Part shown: positions 20,657-28,582 of the stretch, piece after piece
How positions within the stretch are numbered: the stretch's first letter is position 1
How the letters are laid out: each line of letters starts with the position of its first letter
From: Piscinibacter sp. HJYY11
Lineage (GTDB): Bacteria > Pseudomonadota > Gammaproteobacteria > Burkholderiales > Burkholderiaceae_C
DNA: 64,000 nt
Direction: 5' to 3'
Assembly (NCBI RefSeq): GCF_016735515.1
Contig: NZ_JAERQZ010000001.1
Coordinates: 3,522,746-3,586,745, forward strand
Notes under the pieces: generated by a model
Database searches by the model: none
What the model saw: the letters and a program-made list of their open reading frames with translations, nothing else
Told to the model about the DNA's origin: nothing
Position numbers and translations under genes: made by a program

Positions 20657-20707
20657 AGCTTGGGGCCGGATATTTCTCCAAACGAGCTGCGATGGACCGG
20701 AGAAAAT
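20657..20707. promoter_or_regulatory. Possible putA operator region
   Basis: The ~98-base gap between yggS and putA contains two inverted repeats: GATATcc...ggATATt around 20651-20675, and TTTCTCC with GGAGAAA arms around 20674-20705. The gap is AT-richer than the flanks. Short PutA proteins are often controlled by an Lrp-type activator, and such palindromes would suit one, but no regulator gene is adjacent. Confidence 0.3.
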
Positions 20708-20716
20708 CCGGTCGAT

Positions 20717-21403
20717 TCAGCGCCGCCCGAAGATCGCCGTGCCGACCCTCACCATCGTCGACCCCTCGGCGATGGCCGCTTCGAGGTCGGCGCTCATGCC
20801 CATCGAGAGCGTGTCGAGCGAAAGGCCCTCCTGCTGCAGGCGCTGAAAGAGCTGGCGCAGCTGGCGGTGCGGCGCGGCCTGCTGCGCCGGGTCGTCGCTC
20901 GGTTCGGGAATCGACATCAAGCCGCGCAGGCGCACGCCGGGCAGTGCCGCCACTGCATGGGCGAGCGCCGGCAAGTCGTCGGGTGCGACGCCACTCTTGC
21001 TCGCCTCGCCGCTCACGTTGACCTGCAGGCACACGTTCAGCGGCGGCAGGTCAGCCGGGCGTTGTTCGCTCAGGCGCTCGGCGATCTTCAAGCGGTCGAC
21101 GCTGTGCACCCAATCGAAATGCGTCGCGACCACGCGCGTCTTGTTGCTTTGCAAGGGGCCGATCAGGTGCCACTCGATCTGCGCGCGCAGGTCGGCCAGC
21201 ACCTCGATCTTCTCGATCGCTTCCTGCACGTAGTTCTCGCCGAAGCGGCGCTCGCCTGCGGCGGCCGCCTCGCGCACTGCGTCGACGCTGAAAGTTTTGC
21301 TTACGGTTAGCAGCGTGACACTTTGCACGGGGCGTTGCGCAGCCGCACAGGCCCTCGCGATGCGCTCGTGCACTTGTTGTATGTTCGCTGCAATCGTCGC
21401 CAT
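20717..21403 (-). CDS. yggS: PLP homeostasis protein YggS
   Basis: A 228-residue alanine-racemase-fold protein that binds pyridoxal phosphate and helps maintain PLP and amino acid balance; it has no known catalytic turnover. The Schiff-base lysine is K36 in LLTVSKTF. GENYVQEAIEK, WHLIGPLQSNK and the C-terminal SMGMSADLEAAIAEGSTMVRVGTAIFG phosphate-binding segment are diagnostic. Length is standard (~230). The start at 21403 lies 72 bases from the divergent pilT start, so both share a short promoter region. Confidence 0.95.
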   Translation of the reverse strand: MATIAANIQQVHERIARACAAAQRPVQSVTLLTVSKTFSVDAVREAAAAGERRFGENYVQEAIEKIEVLADLRAQIEWHLIGPLQSNKTRVVATHFDWVHSVDRLKIAERLSEQRPADLPPLNVCLQVNVSGEASKSGVAPDDLPALAHAVAALPGVRLRGLMSIPEPSDDPAQQAAPHRQLRQLFQRLQQEGLSLDTLSMGMSADLEAAIAEGSTMVRVGTAIFGRR

Positions 21404-21475
21404 AATCCCGCGAGCCTATCGCAGAGGCGCGGCCCCACGATCCGTGCGGGTCCCAACTCCCCAAGTCGACAACAC

Positions 21476-22519
21476 ATGGACATCACCCAACTGCTGGCGT
21501 TCTCGGTCAAGAACAAAGCGTCCGACTTGCACCTCTCTGCCGGCCTGCCTCCGATGATCCGTGTGCACGGCGACGTGCGCCGCATCAACGTCGACCCGCT
21601 CGAGCACAAGCAGGTGCACGAGATGGTCTACGACATCATGAACGACTCGCAGCGCAAGGCGTACGAAGAAACGCTGGAGTGCGACTTCTCGTTCGAGATC
21701 CAGGGTCTCGCACGTTTCCGCGTCAACGCCTTCAACCAGAACCGCGGCGCCGGCGCCGTGTTCCGGACGATTCCCTCGAAGATCCTGACGCTCGAGCAGC
21801 TCAACACGCCCAAGGTGTTCGCCGAGCTCGCGCTCAAGCCGCGCGGCCTGGTGCTCGTGACGGGGCCCACGGGCTCGGGCAAGTCGACCACGCTCGCCGC
21901 GATGGTCAACCACCTGAATGAAAACGAGTACGGCCACGTGCTGACGGTCGAAGACCCGATTGAGTTCGTGCACGAGTCGAAGAAGTGCCTGGTCAACCAG
22001 CGCGAGGTCGGCCCGCACACCCTGAGCTTCTCGAACGCGCTGCGTTCCGCGCTGCGCGAAGACCCGGACGCCATCCTGGTGGGCGAAATGCGCGACCTGG
22101 AAACCATCCGCCTCGCGTTGACCGCGGCCGAAACCGGCCACCTGGTGTTCGGCACGCTGCACACCAGTTCGGCGGCCAAGACGATCGACCGCGTGGTCGA
22201 CGTGTTCCCCGCGGCCGAAAAGGAAATGGTGCGCGCGATGCTGTCGGAATCGCTCGTCGCCGTGATCTCGCAGACCCTGTGCAAGCTGAAGGACGGCAGC
22301 GGCCGGGTCGCCGCGCACGAGATCATGCTGGGCACCGCCGCCATCCGAAACCTCATCCGCGAGAACAAGATCGCGCAGATGTACTCGTCGATCCAGACCG
22401 GCAACACGGTGGGCATGCAGACGCTGGACCAGAACCTGTCCGACCTCGTCCGCCGCAACATCATTGCGCCGGCCGAAGCGCGCAACAAGGCGAAGTTCCC
22501 CGAAAACTTCCCCGGCTGA
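21476..22519 (+). CDS. pilT: Type IV pilus retraction ATPase PilT
   Basis: A 347-residue hexameric ATPase that depolymerises type IV pili for twitching motility. The N-terminal PAS-like domain begins DITQLLAFSVKNKASDLHLSAG. Walker A GPTGSGKST has the nucleotide lysine at K136, the same position as in characterised PilT proteins. The Asp box is VEDPIEFVH, and LVGEMRDLETIRLALTAAETGHLVFGTLHT covers Walker B and the His box. Length is normal (~345). It is followed by a CNB-domain gene and pilU in one transcriptional direction with short gaps. Confidence 0.97.
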   Translation: MDITQLLAFSVKNKASDLHLSAGLPPMIRVHGDVRRINVDPLEHKQVHEMVYDIMNDSQRKAYEETLECDFSFEIQGLARFRVNAFNQNRGAGAVFRTIPSKILTLEQLNTPKVFAELALKPRGLVLVTGPTGSGKSTTLAAMVNHLNENEYGHVLTVEDPIEFVHESKKCLVNQREVGPHTLSFSNALRSALREDPDAILVGEMRDLETIRLALTAAETGHLVFGTLHTSSAAKTIDRVVDVFPAAEKEMVRAMLSESLVAVISQTLCKLKDGSGRVAAHEIMLGTAAIRNLIRENKIAQMYSSIQTGNTVGMQTLDQNLSDLVRRNIIAPAEARNKAKFPENFPG

Positions 22520-22555
22520 TCGGCTGCGGCCCCTGTCTTCACCCGCGAGCGAGCC

Positions 22556-23206
22556 TTGAAGAAACTTCTGGATCGACTCAAGCGAGGCAACGGCGCGGCT
22601 TCGGGGCGCATGTCCGACGAAGGCCCGGCCACCGACGACGGCTATTTCTCGACCCAGTTCAATGACCGTGGCGACGACGTGCAACTCGCCACATGGGCCG
22701 AGCGCGCCAAGCAGGTCGGCGCGCAGCCGCTGGAGCGCAAGCAGGCCGAGCCGCTCTTCGCCAAGCTGTGGGGGGCGGATCGTTACGTGGCCGCGTTGAG
22801 CCAGGACGAGCTCCTGCGCATGAGCCAGTACCTCCAGTTCGTCACCGTGCCGGTGAACCAGGAAGTGATCGGCCAGGACGAGCAGGGCGACTACATGCTC
22901 ATCGTGCTCGAAGGCACTCTCGCGGTCGACCGTGTGCAACCCTGGGGCGGGCGTGCCCGCTTGGCAGAGGCCCGCGCGGGTGACATGCTCGGCGAGATGT
23001 CATTGCTCGACGCCGGCACCCGTTTTTCGGCCTGCACCACGCTCACGCCGTGCACGCTGGCGGTGGTCGACGCGCAGCGTCTGGATGAGATGATCATGTT
23101 CGAGCCGCGGCTCGGCCTGGCCTTGCTGGCCTCGCTGTCGCGGCGCCTGTCGTTGAGGTTGCGGCAGGTGAGTGCGCGCCTGAGTGCTCTGTTGTCGAGC
23201 AACTGA
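22556..23206 (+). CDS. Cyclic-nucleotide-binding domain protein
   Basis: A protein of up to 216 residues (TTG start at 22556) with a cyclic-nucleotide-binding fold at about residues 70-200, seen in FVTVPVNQEVIGQDEQGDYMLIVLEGTLAVD and GDMLGEMSLLDAGTRFSACTTLT. It has no helix-turn-helix, so it should be a sensor or adaptor rather than a transcription factor. The phosphate-binding cassette keeps GEMSLLD but has TRFSA where Crp-like binders have RTA-type residues; ligand binding is therefore uncertain. The TTG lacks a strong ribosome site, and an ATG at 22610 is the alternative. It lies between pilT and pilU, suggesting a role in pilus retraction control. Confidence 0.82.
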   Translation: MKKLLDRLKRGNGAASGRMSDEGPATDDGYFSTQFNDRGDDVQLATWAERAKQVGAQPLERKQAEPLFAKLWGADRYVAALSQDELLRMSQYLQFVTVPVNQEVIGQDEQGDYMLIVLEGTLAVDRVQPWGGRARLAEARAGDMLGEMSLLDAGTRFSACTTLTPCTLAVVDAQRLDEMIMFEPRLGLALLASLSRRLSLRLRQVSARLSALLSSN

Positions 23207-23236
23207 CCGCCTAGCAGTAAGAGAGGAAGAGACACC

Positions 23237-24373
23237 ATGGAAAGAGACCAGGCATCGAAATTCGTCAACGACCTGCTGCGGCTGATGATCTCCCGCAACG
23301 GCTCCGACCTCTTCCTCACGGCTGACTTCCCGCCGGCGATCAAGGTCGACGGCAAGATCACCAAGGTCTCGCCGCAGCCGCTGACGAGCCAGCACACGCT
23401 GGCCCTCGCCCGCTCGGTGATGAACGACAAGCAGGCCGCCGAGTTCGAGAAGACGAAGGAGTGCAACTTCGCGATCTCGCCGCAGGGCATCGGGCGTTTC
23501 CGCGTCAACGCCTTCGTGCAGCAGGGCCATGTGGGCCTGGTGCTGCGGACGATTCCGCAGACGCTGCCCACCATCGACAGCCTCAACCTGCCGCAGGTGC
23601 TGAAAGACGTGACCATGACCAAGCGCGGCCTGGTCATCTTCGTGGGCGCCACCGGCTCGGGCAAGAGCACCTCGCTCGCGGCGATGATCGACTACCGCAA
23701 CGAGAACTCCTACGGCCACATCATCACCATCGAAGACCCGGTGGAATTCGTGCACCCGCACAAGAACTGCATCGTGACGCAGCGCGAGGTGGGCCTGGAC
23801 ACCGACGACTGGTTCTCTGCGCTCAAGAACACGCTGCGCCAGGCGCCGGACGTGATCCTGATGGGCGAGATCCGCGACCGCGAAACGATGGAGCACGCGG
23901 TGGCCTTCGCCGAAACCGGCCACCTGTGCATGGCCACGCTGCACGCCAACAGCGCCAACCAGGCGCTCGACCGCATCATCAACTTCTTCCCCGAAGAGCG
24001 CCGTGCCCAGCTGCTGATGGACTTGTCGCTCAACCTGAAGGGCCTGATCTCCCAGCGCCTGCTGCCCCGCCAGGAAGGGCGTGGCCGCATCGCGGCGGTC
24101 GAGATCCTGCTCAACACGCCGCTGATCAGCGACCTGATCTTCAAGGGCGAGGTGACCGAGATCAAGGAGATCATGAAGAAGAGCCGCGAGCTCGGCATGC
24201 AGACCTTCGACCAGGCGCTCTTCGACCTCTACGAGAACCACCTCGTCACCTACGAAGACGCGCTGCGCAACGCCGACTCGGTGAACGACCTGCGCCTGCA
24301 GATCAAGCTCAACAGCAACCGGGCTCGCACGCAGGACCTGTCGGCAGGAACCGAACACCTGACGATTGTTTGA
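23237..24373 (+). CDS. pilU: Type IV pilus accessory retraction ATPase PilU
   Basis: A 378-residue PilT paralogue that assists PilT in forceful retraction. Walker A is GATGSGKST with K143. Further motifs are IEDPVEFVHPH, LMGEIRDRETMEHAVAFAETGHLCMATLHAN (Walker B and His box) and a C-terminal extension beyond PilT. DLFLTADFPPAIKVDGKI matches the PilU N-terminus. The ATG is preceded by AGAGGAAGAGA. The order pilT, CNB gene, pilU on one strand suggests an operon. The stop is immediately followed by a GC-rich repeat that may act as terminator. Confidence 0.96.
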   Translation: MERDQASKFVNDLLRLMISRNGSDLFLTADFPPAIKVDGKITKVSPQPLTSQHTLALARSVMNDKQAAEFEKTKECNFAISPQGIGRFRVNAFVQQGHVGLVLRTIPQTLPTIDSLNLPQVLKDVTMTKRGLVIFVGATGSGKSTSLAAMIDYRNENSYGHIITIEDPVEFVHPHKNCIVTQREVGLDTDDWFSALKNTLRQAPDVILMGEIRDRETMEHAVAFAETGHLCMATLHANSANQALDRIINFFPEERRAQLLMDLSLNLKGLISQRLLPRQEGRGRIAAVEILLNTPLISDLIFKGEVTEIKEIMKKSRELGMQTFDQALFDLYENHLVTYEDALRNADSVNDLRLQIKLNSNRARTQDLSAGTEHLTIV

Positions 24374-24376
24374 TTG

Positions 24377-24459
24377 GCCCCCCAGTCGCTTCGCTCCTGC
24401 CCCCAAGGGGCGCCACCCCAGGGGCCCAGCAAAGCCGGTTCCCGGGGCGTTGCTTGATC
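24377..24459. repeat. GC-rich intergenic repeat, left arm of inverted pair
   Basis: This repeat directly follows the pilU stop. It has two parts: a C-run module with GTCGCTTCGCTCC (24385-24397), matching the inverted copy at 5160-5172, and a 56-base segment at 24404-24459. The 56-base segment reappears inverted at 25384-25440 with three mismatches and one indel. The pair encloses the dehydrogenase gene. C/G-run pairing could form strong hairpins acting as a terminator. Confidence 0.8.
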
Positions 24460-24491
24460 TAAGCGTCGCTTCGCTTGCTTAAGGGCACGAC

Positions 24492-25385
24492 ATGAACACG
24501 AAGACCTACGACCCTGTTCCACCCCGGAAGGTGGCCTTCCTTGGCCTCGGCGTGATGGGCTATCCGATGGCCGGGCACCTGAAGCGGGCCGGTCATGACG
24601 TGGTGGTCTACAACCGCACCGCGGCGAAAGCGGCGCAGTGGGTGGGCGAGTACGGCGGGGCGAGCGACTCGACGCCCGAAGCGGCGGCCCAGGGCGCCGA
24701 CATTGTGTTCGCCTGCGTCGGCAACGACGACGACCTGCGGGCGGTGACGGTCGGCGAACGTGGTGCCTTCGACGGCATGAAAGAGGGCGCGATCTTCGTC
24801 GACCACACGACGGCGTCGGCCGAGGTGGCGCGCGAGCTGAGCGCCGAGGCCAGGTCACGCGGCCTGCAGTTCATCGACGCGCCGGTGTCGGGCGGCAACC
24901 TGGGCGCCATCAACGGCGCGCTCACGGTGATGTGCGGCGGTGACGCGCAAGCCTTCGCCACCATCCAGCCGGTCGCGATGGCCTTCTCGAAGGCGGTGAC
25001 GCTGCTCGGCGAGAGCGGCTCGGGTCAGCTCGCCAAGATGGTCAACCAGATCTGCATCGCGGGCCTGGTGCAAGGCCTGGCCGAGGCGATTGCCTTCGGC
25101 CAGAAGGCCGGCCTCGACATGAAGGCCGTGCTTGGCGTGATCGGCAAGGGCGCCGCCCAGAGCTGGCAGATGGACAACCGCGGCCCGACCATGATCGACG
25201 GCAAGTTCGACTTCGGCTTCGCCGTCGACTGGATGCGCAAGGACCTGGGGCTGGTGCTGGAAGAAGCCAAGCGCAATGGCGCAAGGCTTCCGGTCACGGC
25301 CCTGGTCGATCAGTTCTACGCCGACATCCAAGCCCAAGGCGGTCAGCGCTGGGACACCTCGAGCCTCATCAAGCGCTTGACTTGA
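24492..25385 (+). CDS. 3-hydroxyisobutyrate dehydrogenase-family oxidoreductase
   Basis: A 297-residue NAD(P)-dependent beta-hydroxyacid dehydrogenase of the MmsB/GarR/GlxR family. The Rossmann motif VAFLGLGVMGYPMAGHLKRAGHDVVVYNRT is at the N-terminus. FIDAPVSGGNLGAINGALTVMCGG is the substrate loop, and the catalytic lysine is K182 in GQLAKMVNQ. Length is typical (~295). Substrate could be 3-hydroxyisobutyrate, tartronate semialdehyde, glyoxylate or succinate semialdehyde; neighbours do not help. The gene sits between two inverted 56-base repeats, and its last codons overlap the right copy, so it may be a self-contained unit with terminators on both sides. Confidence 0.88.
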   Translation: MNTKTYDPVPPRKVAFLGLGVMGYPMAGHLKRAGHDVVVYNRTAAKAAQWVGEYGGASDSTPEAAAQGADIVFACVGNDDDLRAVTVGERGAFDGMKEGAIFVDHTTASAEVARELSAEARSRGLQFIDAPVSGGNLGAINGALTVMCGGDAQAFATIQPVAMAFSKAVTLLGESGSGQLAKMVNQICIAGLVQGLAEAIAFGQKAGLDMKAVLGVIGKGAAQSWQMDNRGPTMIDGKFDFGFAVDWMRKDLGLVLEEAKRNGARLPVTALVDQFYADIQAQGGQRWDTSSLIKRLT

Positions 25386-25447
25386 TCAAGCAACGCCCCG
25401 GGGAACCGGCTTTGCCGGGCCCCTGGGGCGGCGCCCCCTGGGGGGCT
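25384..25447. repeat. GC-rich intergenic repeat, right arm of inverted pair
   Basis: Positions 25384-25440 are the inverted partner of 24404-24459, about 93% identical with one indel. Its core CCGGC-TTT-GCCGG can fold locally. It begins inside the stop codon of the dehydrogenase gene and fills the whole convergent gap up to the dolP stop, fitting a bidirectional terminator. Confidence 0.82.
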
Positions 25448-26104
25448 CTACTTCGCCGCGGCGGATTTCGGGACCGCCTTGGGATCGATCTCGGCCAGCT
25501 CGGCGTCCGACACGATCTCGAGCACCTTCACCACCTTCTGCACGCCGCTGATGCTGCGGGTGAGGTCGGAGGCGCGCTCGGCTTCACGCTCGGTGACGCG
25601 GCCCATCAGGTAGACGATGCCGCGTTCGGTGAACACCTTGAACGCGTTGGAGCTGATGTCGCCCGCATCGACCAGTGTGGCCTTGACCTTGGTGGTGATG
25701 AGCGCGTCGTTCGAGCGCTGGCTCAGCGAGCTGGCCGTCATCACCGCGAGCTCATTCACCACCGACTTCACGTTGTCGATGCGCGAGAGCGCCTGCTCGA
25801 GGTTGGCACGGTCGGCGTCGCTGGGCACTTCGCCCGTCAGCAGCAGCAGGCGGTTGTAGCTCGTCGCATTCACGTGGCCGCGGTCGCCGAGGATGTCGCG
25901 GATGCGGCTGTTGGCTCGGAACTCGATGGCCTGGTCGTCGAGCTGCGTGCCCGAGCTGCGGCGGTCGGTGACGAGCAAGGAGCCGCCGACGACGGCGCCG
26001 CCGACGAGCAGCGCGGCACAGCCGGACAACGCTGTGGTGGCGGCCAGCAGGCTGACGACGAAAGCGGTGCGGATGGGTTTCGCACGGGAGGGCTGGCGGG
26101 TCAT
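25448..26104 (-). CDS. dolP: BON-domain outer-membrane lipoprotein DolP
   Basis: A 218-residue lipoprotein (older name YraP) with an N-terminal signal ending LSGC, giving lipidated Cys29. Two BON domains follow (about 62-125 and 135-205), with SRIRDILGD...GHVNATSYNRLLLLTGEV and NAFKVFTERGIVYLMGRVTEREAERA. DolP localises to anionic phospholipid and division sites and supports outer-membrane integrity. The start at 26104 overlaps the diaA stop as ATGA, so translation is coupled. The order yraN-diaA-dolP is the same as in enterobacteria. A short charged C-terminal tail follows the second BON domain. Confidence 0.9.
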   Translation of the reverse strand: MTRQPSRAKPIRTAFVVSLLAATTALSGCAALLVGGAVVGGSLLVTDRRSSGTQLDDQAIEFRANSRIRDILGDRGHVNATSYNRLLLLTGEVPSDADRANLEQALSRIDNVKSVVNELAVMTASSLSQRSNDALITTKVKATLVDAGDISSNAFKVFTERGIVYLMGRVTEREAERASDLTRSISGVQKVVKVLEIVSDAELAEIDPKAVPKSAAAK

Positions 26105-26697
26105 GTGTTTTCCTGTTCTCCGAGCAATTGCAGGTCTACCGCATCGCACAGGCAATGCAGCGCGAGGATGTGCACTTCCTGGATGCGCGCGGTGCGTTCG
26201 TGCGGCACGCAGATGTGGACATCGGTTTCGGTCAGCAAGTCATTGAGCTTGCCGCCGCCGCGGCCGGTCAGCGCGACCACCGTCATCTCTTTCGCATGCG
26301 CCGCCTCCACCGCGGCCAGCACGTTGGCCGAGTTGCCGCTGGTGGTGATGGCGATCAGCACGTCGCCGGGCGCACCCAGCGCCTGCACCTGCTTGGAAAA
26401 GATGTCGGTGAAGCTGTAGTCGTTGCCCACCGCAGTGAGGATGGAGCTGTCGGTCGTGAGCGCGATGGCGGCGAGGCCGGGGCGTTCGCGCTCGAAGCGG
26501 CCGATGAATTCAGCGGCGAAATGCTGGGCGTCGCTCGCCGAGCCGCCGTTGCCGCAGGCCAGCACCTTGCCGCCGGCAGTGATGCAGCCGACCACCGCGT
26601 TGACGGCGTCGGCAATCGGGCGCGACAGGATCTCCGCCGCCGCGTACTTGAGGTCGGCACTGTCGAAGAATTGCTGTTGGATGCGTTGTTCCAGCAT
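26101..26697 (-). CDS. diaA: SIS-domain protein DiaA / phosphoheptose isomerase-like
   Basis: A 198-residue SIS-fold protein. The phosphosugar-binding motif GNGGSASDAQHFAAE is at about 49-63, with TTSGNSANVLAA and VALTGRGGG further on. Homologues are the DnaA-binding initiation protein DiaA and sedoheptulose-7-phosphate isomerase GmhA, which are hard to separate by sequence. Position between yraN and dolP favours DiaA. The ATG at 26697 matches the family N-terminus MLEQRIQQQFFDSADLK; 11 upstream codons are not supported. It overlaps dolP by four bases. Confidence 0.85.
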   Translation of the reverse strand: MLEQRIQQQFFDSADLKYAAAEILSRPIADAVNAVVGCITAGGKVLACGNGGSASDAQHFAAEFIGRFERERPGLAAIALTTDSSILTAVGNDYSFTDIFSKQVQALGAPGDVLIAITTSGNSANVLAAVEAAHAKEMTVVALTGRGGGKLNDLLTETDVHICVPHERTARIQEVHILALHCLCDAVDLQLLGEQENT

Positions 26698-26760
26698 GGG
26701 CACGGATGATATGACACGGGTTTTGCACACCCGGTTCCAAATGGTGTGCGCCCACTGCCG

Positions 26761-27156
26761 TCACTGGGCGAAGAACGCGCCGCGCAACCACTCGAGCGCA
26801 TCGCCATCGATGGCGACCACGTCGAAGCGGCAGGGCGGCGGTGTGGCACGCCGGTGCAGGTAGTGCTGCGCGGCGTAGATGACGCTGCGCTGCTTCCCAT
26901 GCGTGACGCTCGCGGCCGCGCCGCCGTGGCTGCGGCTTTTCCGTGCGCGCACCTCGACGAACACGAGCGTGCCGTCCTGGTCGAGCATGATGAGGTCGAC
27001 CTCGCCGCCGCGCGCCCGCGGGCCGGCGGCCACTCGATAATTGCGCTGCACGAGCTTGAGCCCCTGGCGAAGCAGGTGCTGCAGGGCGCGCGCCTCGGCG
27101 CTGTCGCCCACTCCCTTTGTGGTTTTCTCCTTTCTGGTCTTCTGAACCGTGACCAT
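26761..27156 (-). CDS. yraN: UPF0102/YraN family nuclease-like protein
   Basis: A 131-residue protein of the UPF0102 family, whose fold resembles PD-(D/E)xK endonucleases of the Holliday-junction resolvase type. The core GGEVDLIMLDQDGTLVFVEVRARKS contains the predicted acidic metal ligands and the EVR/EVK element. GVGDSAEARALQHLLRQGLKLVQRNYR is the family N-terminal helix. The ATG at 27156 has GGGAG upstream and overlaps the 5' end of the divergent rsmI if the GTG at 27149 is used. It ends 63 bases before diaA. Its cellular role is not established. Confidence 0.88.
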   Translation of the reverse strand: MVTVQKTRKEKTTKGVGDSAEARALQHLLRQGLKLVQRNYRVAAGPRARGGEVDLIMLDQDGTLVFVEVRARKSRSHGGAAASVTHGKQRSVIYAAQHYLHRRATPPPCRFDVVAIDGDALEWLRGAFFAQ

Positions 27157-28060
27157 CGCTCCCTCTCTGATGCTGCAGGCGGCCCAGGCCGCGGCTGGCA
27201 CGCAGCAGTATCCCGCAGGGGCGCTGTACGTCGTGGCCACGCCCATTGGCAACCTCGCCGACCTGAGCCTGCGGGCCATCCACGTGCTGTCGCTTGTCGA
27301 TGCCGTGGCCTGCGAAGACACGCGGCACAGCGCGGCCTTGTTGCGCCACCTGGGCATCGACAAGCCGCTGCTCGCCGTGCACGAGCACAACGAGCGCGAA
27401 GCCGCCGGCGAGGTGCTGGCGCGATTGGCGCGTGGCGAGCGGGTCGCCTACGTCAGCGACGCCGGCACGCCGGCCGTGAGCGACCCTGGCGCAGTGCTCG
27501 TGGCCGCCGTCACGGCGGCCGGCCGGCGTTGCCTGCCGCTGCCGGGCGCGAGTGCGGCGCTGGCTGCCGTGTGTGTCGCGGGTGACGTGGTGGGGCAGGG
27601 CTTTGTCTTCGTCGGCTTCCTGCCGGCCAAGGGCGGCGAGCGCACGCAGGCGCTGTCGTCGGTGGCGGGGCGGGCCGAGACGCAGGTGCTGTTCGAGGCG
27701 CCCCATCGCATCGAGGCCTTGCTGCGCGGGCTGGCGGAGCACTGCCCGCAGCGCCGCGTCACGGTGTGCCGAGAGCTCACCAAGCAGTTCGAGGCCGTCG
27801 ACACGCGGCTCGCCGCCGAGTTGCCGGCCTGGCTGGCCGAAGACGCCAACCGCTCACGCGGCGAGTTCGTGTTGGTGCTGCATGCGCTCGCGCCGAGCGA
27901 CGAACCCAGCGGTGCCGATGCACATGACAAGGCGTTGACGGTGCTGATGGCCGAGCTGCCGCTCAAGCAGGCCGTGGCCCTGGCGGCCGAGCTGACCGGC
28001 GCGCCGCGCAACGCGCTCTATGCGCGCGCGCTGGCGCTGAAAGCGCAGGCGGGCGACTGA
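27149..28060 (+). CDS. rsmI: 16S rRNA C1402 2'-O-methyltransferase RsmI
   Basis: A 303-residue SAM-dependent tetrapyrrole-methylase-fold enzyme that 2'-O-methylates C1402 in the 16S rRNA P-site region. Family motifs are LYVVATPIGNLADLSLRA, ACEDTRHSAALLRHLGI, RVAYVSDAGTPAVSDPG and FVGFLPAKGGER. I list the GTG at 27149; an ATG at 27170 is the alternative and would remove the overlap with yraN. Neither has a strong ribosome site. It is divergent from yraN-diaA-dolP, the same gene neighbourhood as in E. coli. Confidence 0.95.
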   Translation: MTIAPSLMLQAAQAAAGTQQYPAGALYVVATPIGNLADLSLRAIHVLSLVDAVACEDTRHSAALLRHLGIDKPLLAVHEHNEREAAGEVLARLARGERVAYVSDAGTPAVSDPGAVLVAAVTAAGRRCLPLPGASAALAAVCVAGDVVGQGFVFVGFLPAKGGERTQALSSVAGRAETQVLFEAPHRIEALLRGLAEHCPQRRVTVCRELTKQFEAVDTRLAAELPAWLAEDANRSRGEFVLVLHALAPSDEPSGADAHDKALTVLMAELPLKQAVALAAELTGAPRNALYARALALKAQAGD

Positions 28061-28080
28061 AGGCCCGCCGCGCCGCGCGA

Positions 28081-28419
28081 TCACGGCTTGGCCGTTTGCG
28101 CGTCGTGCTTCTGCTTGGCGATGTTGGCGCTGGCGCGGTCCTGCTTGCGCTCGATCCGGGCGCGTTCGGCGCGGGTCACCTTGCCGTCGGCCTTGGCATT
28201 CGCTTCGGCGGCATTGATGCGTGCTTGCTGCTGCTCGAGGCGATAGGTTTCCTTCGCGTTCAGCTGGCCGGAAGCCACGCCGTTCTGGATGCGGGTGTCC
28301 TGGTTCGCCTCGCGCTTGTCGGCGCGCGGGGTGGCAGGGGCCGATGCGGCCTGGGCCAACGCGCCGAGGCTGGTGAAGGCGAGGGCGGCGGCAAGCGCCA
28401 CGGGCTTGAACTTGATCAT
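28081..28419 (-). CDS. Small periplasmic helical protein, unknown function
   Basis: A 112-residue protein with a clear signal peptide (about 1-23, ending LAQA). The mature part is charged and almost wholly helical, rich in Gln, Arg, Ala and Lys. It contains two similar segments, NGVASGQLNAKETYRLEQ and AKADGKVTRAERARIERK, each ending in an E-[RT]-x-R-[LI]-E pattern, suggesting a tandem helical repeat. AGGAG lies eight bases before the ATG at 28419. Similar short proteins are common in Burkholderiales but I know no function. It is convergent with rsmI and divergent from tldD, so probably monocistronic. Confidence 0.68.
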   Translation of the reverse strand: MIKFKPVALAAALAFTSLGALAQAASAPATPRADKREANQDTRIQNGVASGQLNAKETYRLEQQQARINAAEANAKADGKVTRAERARIERKQDRASANIAKQKHDAQTAKP

Positions 28420-28582
28420 GAGAACTCCTGAAGGGTTGTGGATGTGTTGTGCGGCACACGCTGACAACGGCGGCGCACGAAGTGCGGCAGACAACCCGCC
28501 GGGTAAAGAACCGTGAAACAGCGCGGAAGGGACAGGGTCTTTGCCCAGCACCCAGGAAGGAGGCCACTCCTACAATGACTTC

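Noticed and set aside
24377..25447. Insertion sequence or integron cassette around the dehydrogenase gene
   Set aside because: No transposase or integrase gene, no target-site duplication I can see, and the repeat belongs to a wider intergenic family (also at 5142-5183).
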